From contig JBAZHC010000001.1 of assembly GCA_041652575.1 (NCBI GenBank), positions 186,001 to 250,000 of the forward strand: a stretch of DNA of 64,000 bases, given 5' to 3'. Numbering within the stretch: position 1 is the first letter of the stretch; each line of letters opens with the position of its first letter. Source of the DNA: Phycisphaerae bacterium. GTDB lineage: Bacteria > Planctomycetota > Phycisphaerae > Sedimentisphaerales > UBA12454. The notes under the pieces were generated by a model. It was not told the origin of the DNA. It worked only from the letters and a program-made list of their open reading frames with translations, and made no database searches. The position numbers were made by a program, and so were the translations under genes. Below are positions 53,345-61,620 of the stretch, in pieces.

Positions 53345-54571
53345 ATGAAATGTATTTTATGCGTTTTACTGTTTTGTGTAATAGTTTTATGCGGCGATTG
53401 CTTTGCGGAAGATAGCTGGACAGTCAATACGATAGCTTATGATGTCGATAGTGCGCCGTCAATTGCCGTGGATATAAATAACAATCCAATCGCAGCCTTT
53501 ACGTTGGGCAATATCGATCCTGCGCTTTATACCGCGGCGCAAACACCTGCCGGCTATCAAGTCGAACGGGTTGCGGATATTTACCCCGCCTTCTGGCCTA
53601 AAATAATGGTTAATTCGAATAATGAAACATCCATAACCTTCTGTCAGGGTTCCGAAATATGGTATGCAGTCAAAGGCAGTTGGTTCGGCTGGTCATACTG
53701 GCGGCTCGACGGGTTGGAGGCCGGCTACCAGGATATATCGCTGACTGATAACGATATTCCGCACCTTGCTTATGTCAATCCATCAACGAGATATGTCGAA
53801 CACGCGTTCTTTGATATTCACAGCCAGCAATGGCAAAGAGAGACGCTTTCGGGCATGGGGCAAATGCAGACGGCTTATGCCTGCATCGATACAGACGGCA
53901 GCGGCAGGATATTAATTTCCTGTTTCGATTACAGTAAGGCCGAAACATTTTGTGCGATTTATGAAGATGGTTTTTGGAAATACCTGCCCGCTGTCGAAGG
54001 GTTTTATTCCGATTGCAGTTTTACTTCTGACGGTCTGCCGGCAATTGCTTATTCAATAAAAAGAACTCTTTCGCTTTGCTATGCAGTTTATGTAAATGAT
54101 ATTATAGGCTGGGTCGAAACAAAAATAGCCCCGACTACTCCACAGTTCAAAGTCTCTCTGAGACACAGTTCAACAGGTATTGCCGGGATTGCTTATATCT
54201 ATCAGGACAAACTAATGTATGCAGCGAATGTTGCCGGCGGATGGACGACAGTACAGATTGACGAAAGAGGGGCTTATCCTGAATTGATTTTCGACCGAAA
54301 CGATAAGCCTTTGATTGCTTACAGCAGTTACGATTATTGTATCGATAAGCCGGTGATTAAACTGGCCGGCATCGGGCTTGAAGGGTTTAATATTACCGAT
54401 TTAAATAATGATAAAATAGTCAATTTCAGGGACTTTGCGATTCTTGCGGAGTACTGGCTGACAGCCTTGCCTGAGCCTGATTTGACGATTGGAGATTTTG
54501 ACCGGAACGCAAAAATTGACGCTTTAGACCTTAGATGGCTTGGCTGTAACTGGCTCTGGCAGGGGGACTAA
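53345..54571 (+). CDS. Secreted propeller-like protein with dockerin
   Basis: 408 residues from ATG 53345, preceded by AGGAAGGAAG (the frame extends upstream to 53300, inside the previous gene). Signal peptide at 1-20. The body carries the same propeller pattern as 52198 (D-I-S-L-T-D-N-D-I-P-H-L-A-Y-V, F-D-R-N-D-K-P-L-I-A-Y). The end has two dockerin half repeats (D-L-N-N-D-K-I-V-N-F-R-D-F, and D-F-D-R-N-A-K-I-D-A-L-D-L). The gene is tandem to its paralog. Confidence 0.87.
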   Translation: MKCILCVLLFCVIVLCGDCFAEDSWTVNTIAYDVDSAPSIAVDINNNPIAAFTLGNIDPALYTAAQTPAGYQVERVADIYPAFWPKIMVNSNNETSITFCQGSEIWYAVKGSWFGWSYWRLDGLEAGYQDISLTDNDIPHLAYVNPSTRYVEHAFFDIHSQQWQRETLSGMGQMQTAYACIDTDGSGRILISCFDYSKAETFCAIYEDGFWKYLPAVEGFYSDCSFTSDGLPAIAYSIKRTLSLCYAVYVNDIIGWVETKIAPTTPQFKVSLRHSSTGIAGIAYIYQDKLMYAANVAGGWTTVQIDERGAYPELIFDRNDKPLIAYSSYDYCIDKPVIKLAGIGLEGFNITDLNNDKIVNFRDFAILAEYWLTALPEPDLTIGDFDRNAKIDALDLRWLGCNWLWQGD

Positions 54572-54955
54572 AAGAGTCCTATTTAAACGTTTTAAAACGT
54601 TCTATGGGCATACACAGTGGGCTTTGTTAATCTGCATCTAACAGCCAACCGTATATTTTGCGGCTGATGCCGCGACAAAAATATCACAATATTTATACCA
54701 TATCAGTTCAAAAATTTTTAAGTGTTAAACTTTCAGTAAGCGATTTACCTGCTGGTACATTTAGCCTGTCTTACCCGCCTTAACATGGTTTGATGTATAT
54801 TAGCACGATTTTAAAAATTTTATGCGCTTTTACTGTTTTTTTTACAATCATTTGACGAATTAATACGTATAGGCAGTAGCAAGTGTTTCAGACGCGTGTT
54901 TACTGGAACAAGGCTTGACGATAAGCGCAAGGCATTGTTAAAAGGAGGCACGGCT
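54572..54955. other. Intergenic region with palindrome and hairpin
   Basis: 384 bp. Just after the stop, AACGTTTTAAAACGTT is a perfect 16-bp palindrome (54586-54601). A GCGGC-TGAT-GCCGC hairpin lies near 54659-54674, without a T run. The rest is AT-rich and ends in AAAGGAGG before the next start. Confidence 0.5.
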
Positions 54956-55714
54956 ATGGAAAAGGCACGAAAACTCGCCGATATTCTCGAACGTGTACGA
55001 AGTGGGGAGGACCCGACAAAAATCAGACAGGAGGCCCGCCAATTGCTTTCAACCCTGAGGCTGACCGACATAAGCAGGGCCCATAAGTATCTTGTCGGTG
55101 CAGGCATATCGCTCGACCAGCTTCGCAGCCTTGTTTACGCCTTTGCTTCGATTCTGGGCGACCAGTTCGCCTTGTTGCGGGCAAACCTCGGCCCTGACCA
55201 TCCGGTCAGAAGAATCCTGGCGGAACATGAAATGTTCGAATGTTTTCTCGCCGACCTTGAAGAGGCCAATCTTATGCTTCAGGACGCCGATAACCTGACG
55301 GAACTGTCAAGTGAGTTCCGCAGGCTCGAACATATCACCGGCCATCTGCAGGCGATTGATATTCATAATCAGCGGGAAGACGATTTGATTTTTCCGGTGC
55401 TCGAAAACTATCCCTGCAAGACTATCTGTGTTGTTCTGTCCAAATCGCATTGGCGAATCAAAAATATGGTCGGCAATCTGACAATGGCGATGAATAACTT
55501 CAAACATTTTGAGCCGGTACAGTTTAAGATTCAGATTAACGCACTTTCTTCGGCTATTGTTCCCATCCTGCGTGAACATATTTTCCAGGAGGACAATATT
55601 CTTTATCCGGTCGCGCTGGATGTTATTAAAGATGAAAGAGTCTGGTGGCGTATAAAACAGCTCGGTGAAGAGATGGGCTATTGCGGATTTGACGCTCAGC
55701 CCTGCTGCACGTAA
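54956..55714 (+). CDS. Hemerythrin-type HHE domain protein
   Basis: 252 residues from ATG 54956, preceded by AAAGGAGG (in-frame upstream ATG at 54896). An N-terminal DUF438-like helical part (residues 1-75) is followed by the four-helix HHE fold, with metal-ligand candidates H-E-M-F-E, H-I-T-G-H, H-N-Q-R-E-D-D-L-I-F-P, H-W-R-I and H-I-F-Q-E-D-N-I-L-Y-P. It may sense or scavenge oxygen or nitric oxide with a di-iron site. Confidence 0.88.
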   Translation: MEKARKLADILERVRSGEDPTKIRQEARQLLSTLRLTDISRAHKYLVGAGISLDQLRSLVYAFASILGDQFALLRANLGPDHPVRRILAEHEMFECFLADLEEANLMLQDADNLTELSSEFRRLEHITGHLQAIDIHNQREDDLIFPVLENYPCKTICVVLSKSHWRIKNMVGNLTMAMNNFKHFEPVQFKIQINALSSAIVPILREHIFQEDNILYPVALDVIKDERVWWRIKQLGEEMGYCGFDAQPCCT

Positions 55715-55790
55715 ACCAGGAAACTCGGCTTGCGGGAGGGTGATGATTATCATGTAATGCCTCTATGACATGCCGAGAAGATTTCAGTTT

Positions 55791-55817
55791 AAGCTCCTCT
55801 ACGGGGGAGCTTTTTTT
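55791..55817 (+). terminator. Rho-independent terminator
   Basis: AAGCTCC-TCTACGG-GGGAGCTT stem followed by Ts. Between the HHE gene and the converging Doc gene. Confidence 0.85.
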
Positions 55818-55823
55818 GTTCTT

Positions 55824-56243
55824 TTATTTACAGACGACGAGGTGCTTCGTCATAAACTGTTCTATGGCGGAGACGGCTTGCTCTTTGCAATCTGCCGGAC
55901 TTGCTGCAACCCATATAGTAAAATTATAAAATTCCTGAATATCCACATTGAACCACTTATTGTTGCTATTAAGAAAAAAGAGCAGGGTAGTAATAGCAAT
56001 TCTTTTGTTGCCGTTCTGAAAAGGATGATTTTTTATCATCAGATAAAATAGCATCGCTGCTTTCAAAGCAAATGTCTGATACAAATGTTTTCTGCCAAAC
56101 TTTTGAAAAGGTGCAAACAGACTACTTTCGAGTATATTGGGAAACCTTGTGGTGAAGTCTGGAATTGGCTCGTCAAAACGTAAATGTTCCTGTGCCAGTC
56201 TAAAGGCTATACGCTCAACCTCTCCCACATCAAGTGGCCGCAT
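55824..56243 (-). CDS. doc: Doc-type toxin (death-on-curing, Fic fold)
   Basis: 139 residues. The Doc motif H-P-F-Q-N-G-N-K-R-I-A is present. Doc proteins inactivate elongation factor Tu by phosphorylation, using the Fic fold. The gene overlaps its antitoxin by one base, the usual operon order antitoxin first. Confidence 0.88.
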   Translation of the reverse strand: MRPLDVGEVERIAFRLAQEHLRFDEPIPDFTTRFPNILESSLFAPFQKFGRKHLYQTFALKAAMLFYLMIKNHPFQNGNKRIAITTLLFFLNSNNKWFNVDIQEFYNFTIWVAASPADCKEQAVSAIEQFMTKHLVVCK

Positions 56244-56494
56244 TATTCACTTCCCAGTTTTTTAAGCAGTGGGCCATACTGTTTTACGACTTTTTTGACA
56301 GCACGGTCAATTTGTTTCTTTTTGCTTTCCGAAAGTTCTTTGCCAAGTATTTCATTAGCTGTCTTGTCGGTTATAATGTAATTTCTGCCAATTTTTTCGG
56401 CAGAGATTTTGCCTGCTTTTACCTTTTTATAGACGGCTATTCTGCTTATGCCAAGAAGGTCAGCGAATTCAGGTATTGTTAAGTGTTTTTTCAT
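56243..56494 (-). CDS. Helix-turn-helix antitoxin (excisionase-type)
   Basis: 83 residues. N-terminal MerR/excisionase-type helix-turn-helix L-T-I-P-E-F-A-D-L-L-G-I-S-R-I-A-V-Y-K-K-V-K-A-G, then a charged helical tail that would neutralise the Doc toxin. Four GTTAAC-containing repeats upstream are the likely operator. Confidence 0.8.
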   Translation of the reverse strand: MKKHLTIPEFADLLGISRIAVYKKVKAGKISAEKIGRNYIITDKTANEILGKELSESKKKQIDRAVKKVVKQYGPLLKKLGSE

Positions 56495-56522
56495 AAGTCC
56501 TTATTTTTAAACAATTTACTAT

Positions 56523-56576
56523 GTTAACTAACATTAAACAGGTTAACACAGGTTAACCTTACTGCTAAAGGTTAAC
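56523..56576 (-). promoter_or_regulatory. Operator repeats of the toxin-antitoxin operon
   Basis: GTTAAC occurs at 56523, 56542, 56552 and 56571, three of them as GGTTAAC and one centred in the palindrome AGGTTAACCT (56550-56559). They lie just upstream of the antitoxin start. Confidence 0.65.
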
Positions 56577-56610
56577 AACTGTGAAAACTGTTGTCAAATA
56601 TTTTTCAATG

Positions 56611-57270
56611 TTACCAGTTTACCGCTTCTGTCGGCACGTGGGCTAAATCCGGCGCGAAAAAGTCGGCGTCGTCAAGCTGGACAGGTGTGAAACTTGACAT
56701 AATCGCAAGACATTTGCAGCCTGCGGCCTTTCCGGCTTTTATTCCGCTGGGGGCGTCTTCGATTACCAGGCAATCTTTCGGGTCAAGGCCTATCTTTTCT
56801 GCGGCAAGCAGAAAAATATCCGGTGCGGGCTTTTTACGTTCCACATCGCCGCCGGCAATAACGGCGTCAAAAGTCTCGGCCGGTATTTTTATCTCGGCAA
56901 GGTTGCCTTTGACCTTACGTATGTCGGCGCTTGAGGCGACGGCAATTTTTTTGTTCATTTTTTTGCACTGTGCGATAAATTCTCCTGTGCCGGGCAGCGG
57001 TTTTAAATTGCCCTTTATTATTTCAAGGTAAATATCGTAAGTGCGTTCTTTGCCGCGTTCAATGTCGATTGGGAAATTGTATTTTTCAGCGACGCCGCCG
57101 ATGAAGCGATTTTCGCCCATTCCTGTGAAAGGATGAAAATCCTGAGGCTGCACCTTCAACCCTTTTTCAGCGAACATTTGCGAAGCGGCTTTTATTATAA
57201 AGGGTTCCGAGTCAATCAGAACGCCGTCCATATCGAAGATTATGCCTTTGGGGAGGTTATTCATATTCAT
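56611..57270 (-). CDS. HAD-superfamily phosphatase/phosphomutase
   Basis: 219 residues. Motif I D-M-D-G-V-L-I-D-S-E-P, motif II A-V-A-S-S-A-D, and the later G-D-V-E and V-I-E-D-A-P-S-G-I blocks place it in the beta-phosphoglucomutase-like HAD class. The substrate is a small phosphorylated sugar or similar. It overlaps the nucleotidyltransferase gene by 4 bp (ATGA). Confidence 0.9.
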   Translation of the reverse strand: MNMNNLPKGIIFDMDGVLIDSEPFIIKAASQMFAEKGLKVQPQDFHPFTGMGENRFIGGVAEKYNFPIDIERGKERTYDIYLEIIKGNLKPLPGTGEFIAQCKKMNKKIAVASSADIRKVKGNLAEIKIPAETFDAVIAGGDVERKKPAPDIFLLAAEKIGLDPKDCLVIEDAPSGIKAGKAAGCKCLAIMSSFTPVQLDDADFFAPDLAHVPTEAVNW

Positions 57271-57746
57271 TGTTTTTTTAATTTCTTTAAAGCCTTGAGC
57301 TGCAGCAATGCGGGAATGTCTTTTTCACGGTTTAGAGTTTTTTTCGATTCGATAATCGCGTCGATGTTTAAAACTAAAACCCTGATTTTGTTAATTTCTA
57401 TTGTTACGCTTTTGTTTTTAACCTGCCGGAAATCGCCTGCTCCTTCGACAAAACTGATACAGTCGAGCTGACCCATATCGGTATCAAGATAAAGATTTTT
57501 AAATTGTTTATAATTTTCCTTTGTTAGATGCAGTTTAAGTTTTTTTGGAGTCATCCGGTGGACAGGATGCAAATCCGCAAGAGCCTTTTGAAGACGCAGG
57601 AGATTGTCGGCATCGAAATCGAGACATATATCGATGTCCTGCGTAACGTAAGTACAACCGTGTGCTATGCAGGCGAAACCGCCGATAACGACATAGTCGA
57701 CTTTATTTCGGGATAGTTTCTTTAGTAAAGAGAAAAAATCTTTCAT
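57267..57746 (-). CDS. Nucleotidyltransferase-fold protein
   Basis: 159 residues. V-V-I-G-G-F-A-C-I-A-H-G followed by T-Q-D-I-D-I-C-L-D fits the GG...DxD nucleotidyltransferase core. This is often the toxin of AbiE-type or an orphan enzyme. It overlaps both neighbours by 4 bp, so the three genes 57743, 57267 and 56611 are translationally coupled. Confidence 0.83.
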   Translation of the reverse strand: MKDFFSLLKKLSRNKVDYVVIGGFACIAHGCTYVTQDIDICLDFDADNLLRLQKALADLHPVHRMTPKKLKLHLTKENYKQFKNLYLDTDMGQLDCISFVEGAGDFRQVKNKSVTIEINKIRVLVLNIDAIIESKKTLNREKDIPALLQLKALKKLKKQ

Positions 57747-57913
57747 AATTTTTTGGCTTTTTGAAATAGACGTACAAGGTTAAGAGCGGCCTGATGGCGT
57801 TCCAGTCTTTCCGTGACAGAACGTTTCAGATTATCTTTCAGCATTTCCATATCGATACCGAAGTCAATGGCTCTTTGTATTTCATCCGGCTGTTTTTTTC
57901 TTTTTTTGGGCAT
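57743..57913 (-). CDS. Small basic protein, 56 aa, coupled to nucleotidyltransferase
   Basis: A 56-codon frame opening M-P-K-K-R-K-K-Q-P-D-E and containing a helix rich in R, E and L (I-D-F-G-I-D-M-E-M-L-K). It ends in TGA that shares bases with the ATG of the nucleotidyltransferase. The coupling and length suit an antitoxin or partner for that enzyme. No family is recognised. Confidence 0.7.
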   Translation of the reverse strand: MPKKRKKQPDEIQRAIDFGIDMEMLKDNLKRSVTERLERHQAALNLVRLFQKAKKL

Positions 57914-57944
57914 AGCCTTAATATAACCGCAATCTGTCTGTTTT

Positions 57945-58988
57945 TCAATGGTCAGGTTTCCGCGAGATTCTGTCGGCGCCTAACTGGCCGCAGGCGGCTT
58001 TTATGCTTCTGCCGCGGCGGAATCTTATTATCGTCTCAATGCCGGCCTGCATAAGAATATCCTTAAAGGCCCTTATCCTGTCCTGCGGACTTGGTTTGAA
58101 ATCACAGCCTGGATGAGGATTATATTCGATAAGATTGACACTTGCGTGCAGACCTCTCAAAAGCTGTATAAGTTTGCGGGCCAAATCGGGATTGTCGTTA
58201 ACGCCTTCTATCATACAATATTCGATTGTAATTCTACGGTCGGTTTTTTGATTGTAATGTTTCATCGCGGCCATGAGCACGGGCAGCGGATATTTTTTCG
58301 CTACGGGCACAATCTCCTGTCTTAATTCATCGACGGGAGTATGCAGAGAAACCGCAAGGCGGGGATAGATTTCCTCATCGGCAAGTTTTTTTATTCCGTC
58401 AGGCAGGCCGACGGTCGAGATTGTCTGTCTGCGGATGCCGATGTTTTTACCTGCCGGGTCTGCTAAGATTCTCACGGCCTTTATAGTATTTTCATAGTTG
58501 TCCAGCGGTTCGCCCATTCCCATATAGACGATATTGTTTATTTTGCAGCCGCTGTCTGCGGAAATGGTTATAACCTGGTCGACGATTTCACCTGCGGTAA
58601 GGTTTCTGGCGAATTTAAGATAGCCTGTCGCACAGAACCGACAGCCCAGCCGGCAGCCGATTTGCGTTGAGACGCATATTGTCTTTCTGCCGGACTCATC
58701 AAGGAGGACAGATTCGATGGTCTGTCCATCGGCGGTTTCAAAAAGATATTTTGCCGTGCCGTCAGGGTCTTCGAGCTTTTCTGCGATTTTAAGCTGCGAT
58801 ATGAAAAAACCGCCGTCAGTGAGCTTTTGGCGCAAATCCTTGGACAGAGTCGTCATAAGGCTGATGTCGTTTACGTTGTGCTGATGAAGAAAAGCAAATA
58901 TGTACTTGGCAAGATATTCTTTACCGTCATATCCGGCAACGATAGTCTTCATTTCCGCAAGTGTTTTGTTTTTCAGGTCTTTATCCAT
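57945..58988 (-). CDS. rlmN: Dual-specificity RNA methyltransferase RlmN
   Basis: 347 residues. The radical SAM motif C-R-L-G-C-R-F-C is at about residues 111-118. Other conserved blocks are I-V-Y-M-G-M-G-E-P-L-D-N, I-S-T-V-G-L-P-D and I-E-Y-C-M-I-E-G-V-N-D. RlmN methylates C2 of adenine in 23S rRNA and in some tRNAs. It is the first gene of the run leading to the nucleotidyltransferase and HAD genes. Confidence 0.95.
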   Translation of the reverse strand: MDKDLKNKTLAEMKTIVAGYDGKEYLAKYIFAFLHQHNVNDISLMTTLSKDLRQKLTDGGFFISQLKIAEKLEDPDGTAKYLFETADGQTIESVLLDESGRKTICVSTQIGCRLGCRFCATGYLKFARNLTAGEIVDQVITISADSGCKINNIVYMGMGEPLDNYENTIKAVRILADPAGKNIGIRRQTISTVGLPDGIKKLADEEIYPRLAVSLHTPVDELRQEIVPVAKKYPLPVLMAAMKHYNQKTDRRITIEYCMIEGVNDNPDLARKLIQLLRGLHASVNLIEYNPHPGCDFKPSPQDRIRAFKDILMQAGIETIIRFRRGRSIKAACGQLGADRISRKPDH

Positions 58989-59121
58989 AATCTTTCAGTT
59001 CAACGCAGTTATTTTTGTGAGATTGTAGAAAGATAAACGCGTTTGCACAAGCAAAATAGATTTGACCTTGAGGTGGCCTGTAAGTACAATTCTCGCATAA
59101 TATTATGATTTTTTATGGGAG

Positions 59122-59231
59122 TCCCGCACCTTCTAAAGATTCTTTAGAATTTTTAAGGTTATGGGATTGAAATAAACTTTAAATAATATATACAGATTAA
59201 ATTAAGAAATGAACAGAAAGAAGGTGCGGGA
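59122..59231. mobile_element. Related palindromic element at a start codon (110 bp)
   Basis: Perfect 13-bp terminal inverted repeats TCCCGCACCTTCT / AGAAGGTGCGGGA. The ends share TCCCG with family A but then differ. The right end provides AAGGTG and the A of the next gene's ATG. Target duplication is unclear (GGAG versus TGGA), so transposition is less certain. An internal TCTAAAGATTCTTTAGA hairpin is present. Confidence 0.6.
59167..59194 (+). promoter_or_regulatory. Possible promoter inside the palindromic element
   Basis: TTGAAA (59167-59172), 16-bp spacer, TATACA (59189-59194). It would drive the phosphomannomutase gene. Confidence 0.45.
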
Positions 59232-60607
59232 TGGACCCGACAATTTTCAAGGCTTATGACATTCGAGGCGTTTATCCCGACCAGTTAAATGAAGATGCAG
59301 CATGGAAGATAGGCAATGCGACAGCGACTTTTTTGAGGTCCATGCTTCGCGGCTATGACCGTGGGCTTTCCAATCGCCAGAGCCTTTGCGTCGGCCACGA
59401 TATGAGGCTGCACAGCAAGAGCCTAGTCGAAGCGCTTATCCGCGGGATGAACGCGGCCGGTGCAAATGTTATCGATGTCGGAATGATTGATACGCCTCAG
59501 ATATATTTCGCGATAAATCATCTCGGCACCTGCGGCGGCGTACAGGTAACGGCTTCTCACAATCCGGCGCAGTATAACGGCTTTAAGATTTCCGGACTGG
59601 AAGCAAAGCCCGTTGGGGCAGATACCGGCCTGAAGGAAATAAAACATATCGCCACGGCGCTTCTTCATACTCGCGGTTCTGCGGACGGCACGGTTGAGAA
59701 ATGCGACCTGACAGAGGCATACAAGGAACACGTATTAAAATTTCTCGACCCGAAGATAAAACCTCTGAAAATAGTTATTGACGCTTCCAACGGTATGGCG
59801 GGCAAAGTTGTGCCGGCGATTTTCGATGATATAGGCGTTGAAATAACAAAAATCAATTTCGAGCATAAAGGCGTTTTCAAGCACGACCCCAATCCGCTGG
59901 TTGAAAGCAATTTATCTCAGCTTAAAACCGCAGTCAAAAAACGTAAAGCCGATGTCGGAGTATGTTTTGACGGTGATGCCGACCGGCTGATAATGGTCGA
60001 TGAAAACGGAGACACTATCAGTTGCGATTTGCTGACGGCTCTTATGGTTCCTTACTTTTTGAAAAAGGCGCCCGGTTCGGCGATTGTGTACGACCTGCGG
60101 AGCAGCTGGGTTGTGCGGGAGGAAATTTTAAAGGCCGGCGGTATAGCCAGGCGCGAAAGAGTCGGTCATGCGTTTATGAAGAAAACGCTGCGCATAGCAA
60201 GGGCGATTTTCGGTGGAGAGCTTAGCGGGCATTTCTATTACCGCGACAATTTCTTTGCCGATTCGGGAATGATTACGCTCGTACATATGATAAATATCAT
60301 AAGTTCGACCGATAAATCCGTAAGCGAGATTATTAAGCCGCTGAGAAGATATCACGCGAGCGGAGAGATAAATTTCGTAGTTGACGATAAGGAAGAAGTA
60401 ACCAAGGAACTGAGACGCAAATTCAGCCAGGGCGAGATTGACGACCTTGACGGGATAACGGTACAGTTCAAGGACTGGTGGTTCAACTGCAGAGGCAGCA
60501 ATACCGAGCCGCTGCTGCGATTAAATATCGAAGCAAAAACAAAAGAACTGCTGGACAAACAGCTTAAGGAAATTGAAAGTCTTTTGGGTCAGCCCGTCGA
60601 ACATTAA
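59231..60607 (+). CDS. manB: Phosphomannomutase/phosphoglucomutase
   Basis: 458 residues. The active serine lies in T-A-S-H-N-P near residues 107-112, the metal loop D-G-D-A-D-R-L near 246, the sugar loop G-E-L-S-G-H, and the C-terminal phosphate loop R-G-S-N-T-E-P-L. It interconverts hexose 1- and 6-phosphates, feeding nucleotide-sugar and polysaccharide synthesis. The ATG is formed at the edge of the palindromic element, with AAGGTG four nt upstream. Confidence 0.93.
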   Translation: MDPTIFKAYDIRGVYPDQLNEDAAWKIGNATATFLRSMLRGYDRGLSNRQSLCVGHDMRLHSKSLVEALIRGMNAAGANVIDVGMIDTPQIYFAINHLGTCGGVQVTASHNPAQYNGFKISGLEAKPVGADTGLKEIKHIATALLHTRGSADGTVEKCDLTEAYKEHVLKFLDPKIKPLKIVIDASNGMAGKVVPAIFDDIGVEITKINFEHKGVFKHDPNPLVESNLSQLKTAVKKRKADVGVCFDGDADRLIMVDENGDTISCDLLTALMVPYFLKKAPGSAIVYDLRSSWVVREEILKAGGIARRERVGHAFMKKTLRIARAIFGGELSGHFYYRDNFFADSGMITLVHMINIISSTDKSVSEIIKPLRRYHASGEINFVVDDKEEVTKELRRKFSQGEIDDLDGITVQFKDWWFNCRGSNTEPLLRLNIEAKTKELLDKQLKEIESLLGQPVEH

Positions 60608-60684
60608 TTTCCGCCGGCTGGTTTGTTTATTACGAACAATTTGGCTTACAATAACGTATTAGATAGTGGGAGAGGTGTAAAGAA

Positions 60685-61527
60685 ATGAAAACTATAAAAT
60701 ACATATTGGTGTTAATAGTTTTAGCTGCTGTAATATCCTTAACAGCCCCAGATGCCATAGCTCGCAGTCATCATGGTCATTCATCTTTTAGCATTGGTAT
60801 AGGTTTTGGTTATCCTTATCCGGACCCTTATTGGTATGGACCTCATCATCGTTACTATAATTGGGGCTTCTATGGTTATCCTTATTATCCCTATAATTAT
60901 TATGATGTAGTCGAAAGGCCGGTCGTTGTAAAAAGACCGCCTATTGTAATCACTCAGGCGGCGCCGGTTCAAACTTACAGTCCTCCGCCGGAAAGGCTGG
61001 TGGATGGTCGGTTGAAAGAAGCTAATCCTGTAAGCAATCCAAATGTTACAGTCTGGGTTATAAACGATAATGGTTCGAAGACATCGGTAACGCTTCGGCC
61101 GCAGGGGACTGGCTTTGTCGGGCCGTCGAACGAGTATTATTCAGCAATGCCGACAGAAGACCAGCTCAAAGCTTTGTATGGATTGAAATCCAATACGCCG
61201 CCGGCTGATAAAAATAGTGTCGTGGTCTGGATTAATAATAGCGACGGCTCAAAGACTCCGATTACTTTGCACAAGGAAGGCTCAAATTATATCGGGCCTG
61301 CCGGCGAAAAATATACCAGTCTGCCGACAGGGGAACAGCTAAAGGCTTTGTACGGCGAAAACTCGAGTGCGAACCAAACCGAGTTTAATTTTGAGATTAT
61401 AAAAGCTGACGGCACAAAAGTTGCGGTTACCATTAAAAAAGATGGAACTGAATTTGTCGGCCCCAAAGGCGAACGCTATCCAAGTATGCCCACCGAAGAA
61501 CAGTTGAGGCTAATCTACGGCAAATAA
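60685..61527 (+). CDS. Secreted protein with Tyr-rich segment and three 50-residue repeats
   Basis: 280 residues. Signal peptide ends near A-I-A-R. Residues 28-75 are rich in Y, P, G and H (for example W-G-F-Y-G-Y-P-Y). Then three repeats of about 50-60 residues share V-W-x-x-N-x-x-G-S-K-T-x-x-T-L, G-x-x-F-x-G-P and M-P-T-E-x-Q-L-K-A-L-Y-G. GGGAGAGGTG lies before the ATG. Probably an envelope structural protein; no family recognised. Confidence 0.8.
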   Translation: MKTIKYILVLIVLAAVISLTAPDAIARSHHGHSSFSIGIGFGYPYPDPYWYGPHHRYYNWGFYGYPYYPYNYYDVVERPVVVKRPPIVITQAAPVQTYSPPPERLVDGRLKEANPVSNPNVTVWVINDNGSKTSVTLRPQGTGFVGPSNEYYSAMPTEDQLKALYGLKSNTPPADKNSVVVWINNSDGSKTPITLHKEGSNYIGPAGEKYTSLPTGEQLKALYGENSSANQTEFNFEIIKADGTKVAVTIKKDGTEFVGPKGERYPSMPTEEQLRLIYGK

Positions 61528-61547
61528 ATAGACTAAATTAAGCATAT

Positions 61548-61590
61548 AAAAACAGACTCCAGTTGTTGAATAACTGAAGTCTGTTTTTTT
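61548..61590 (+). terminator. Rho-independent terminator
   Basis: AAACAGACTcCAGTT pairs with AACTGaAGTCTGTTT and is followed by a T run. Ends the 60685 gene. Confidence 0.82.
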
Positions 61591-61620
61591 GTTTACGCTG
61601 CTGTAAAATAAATTTGCCGT

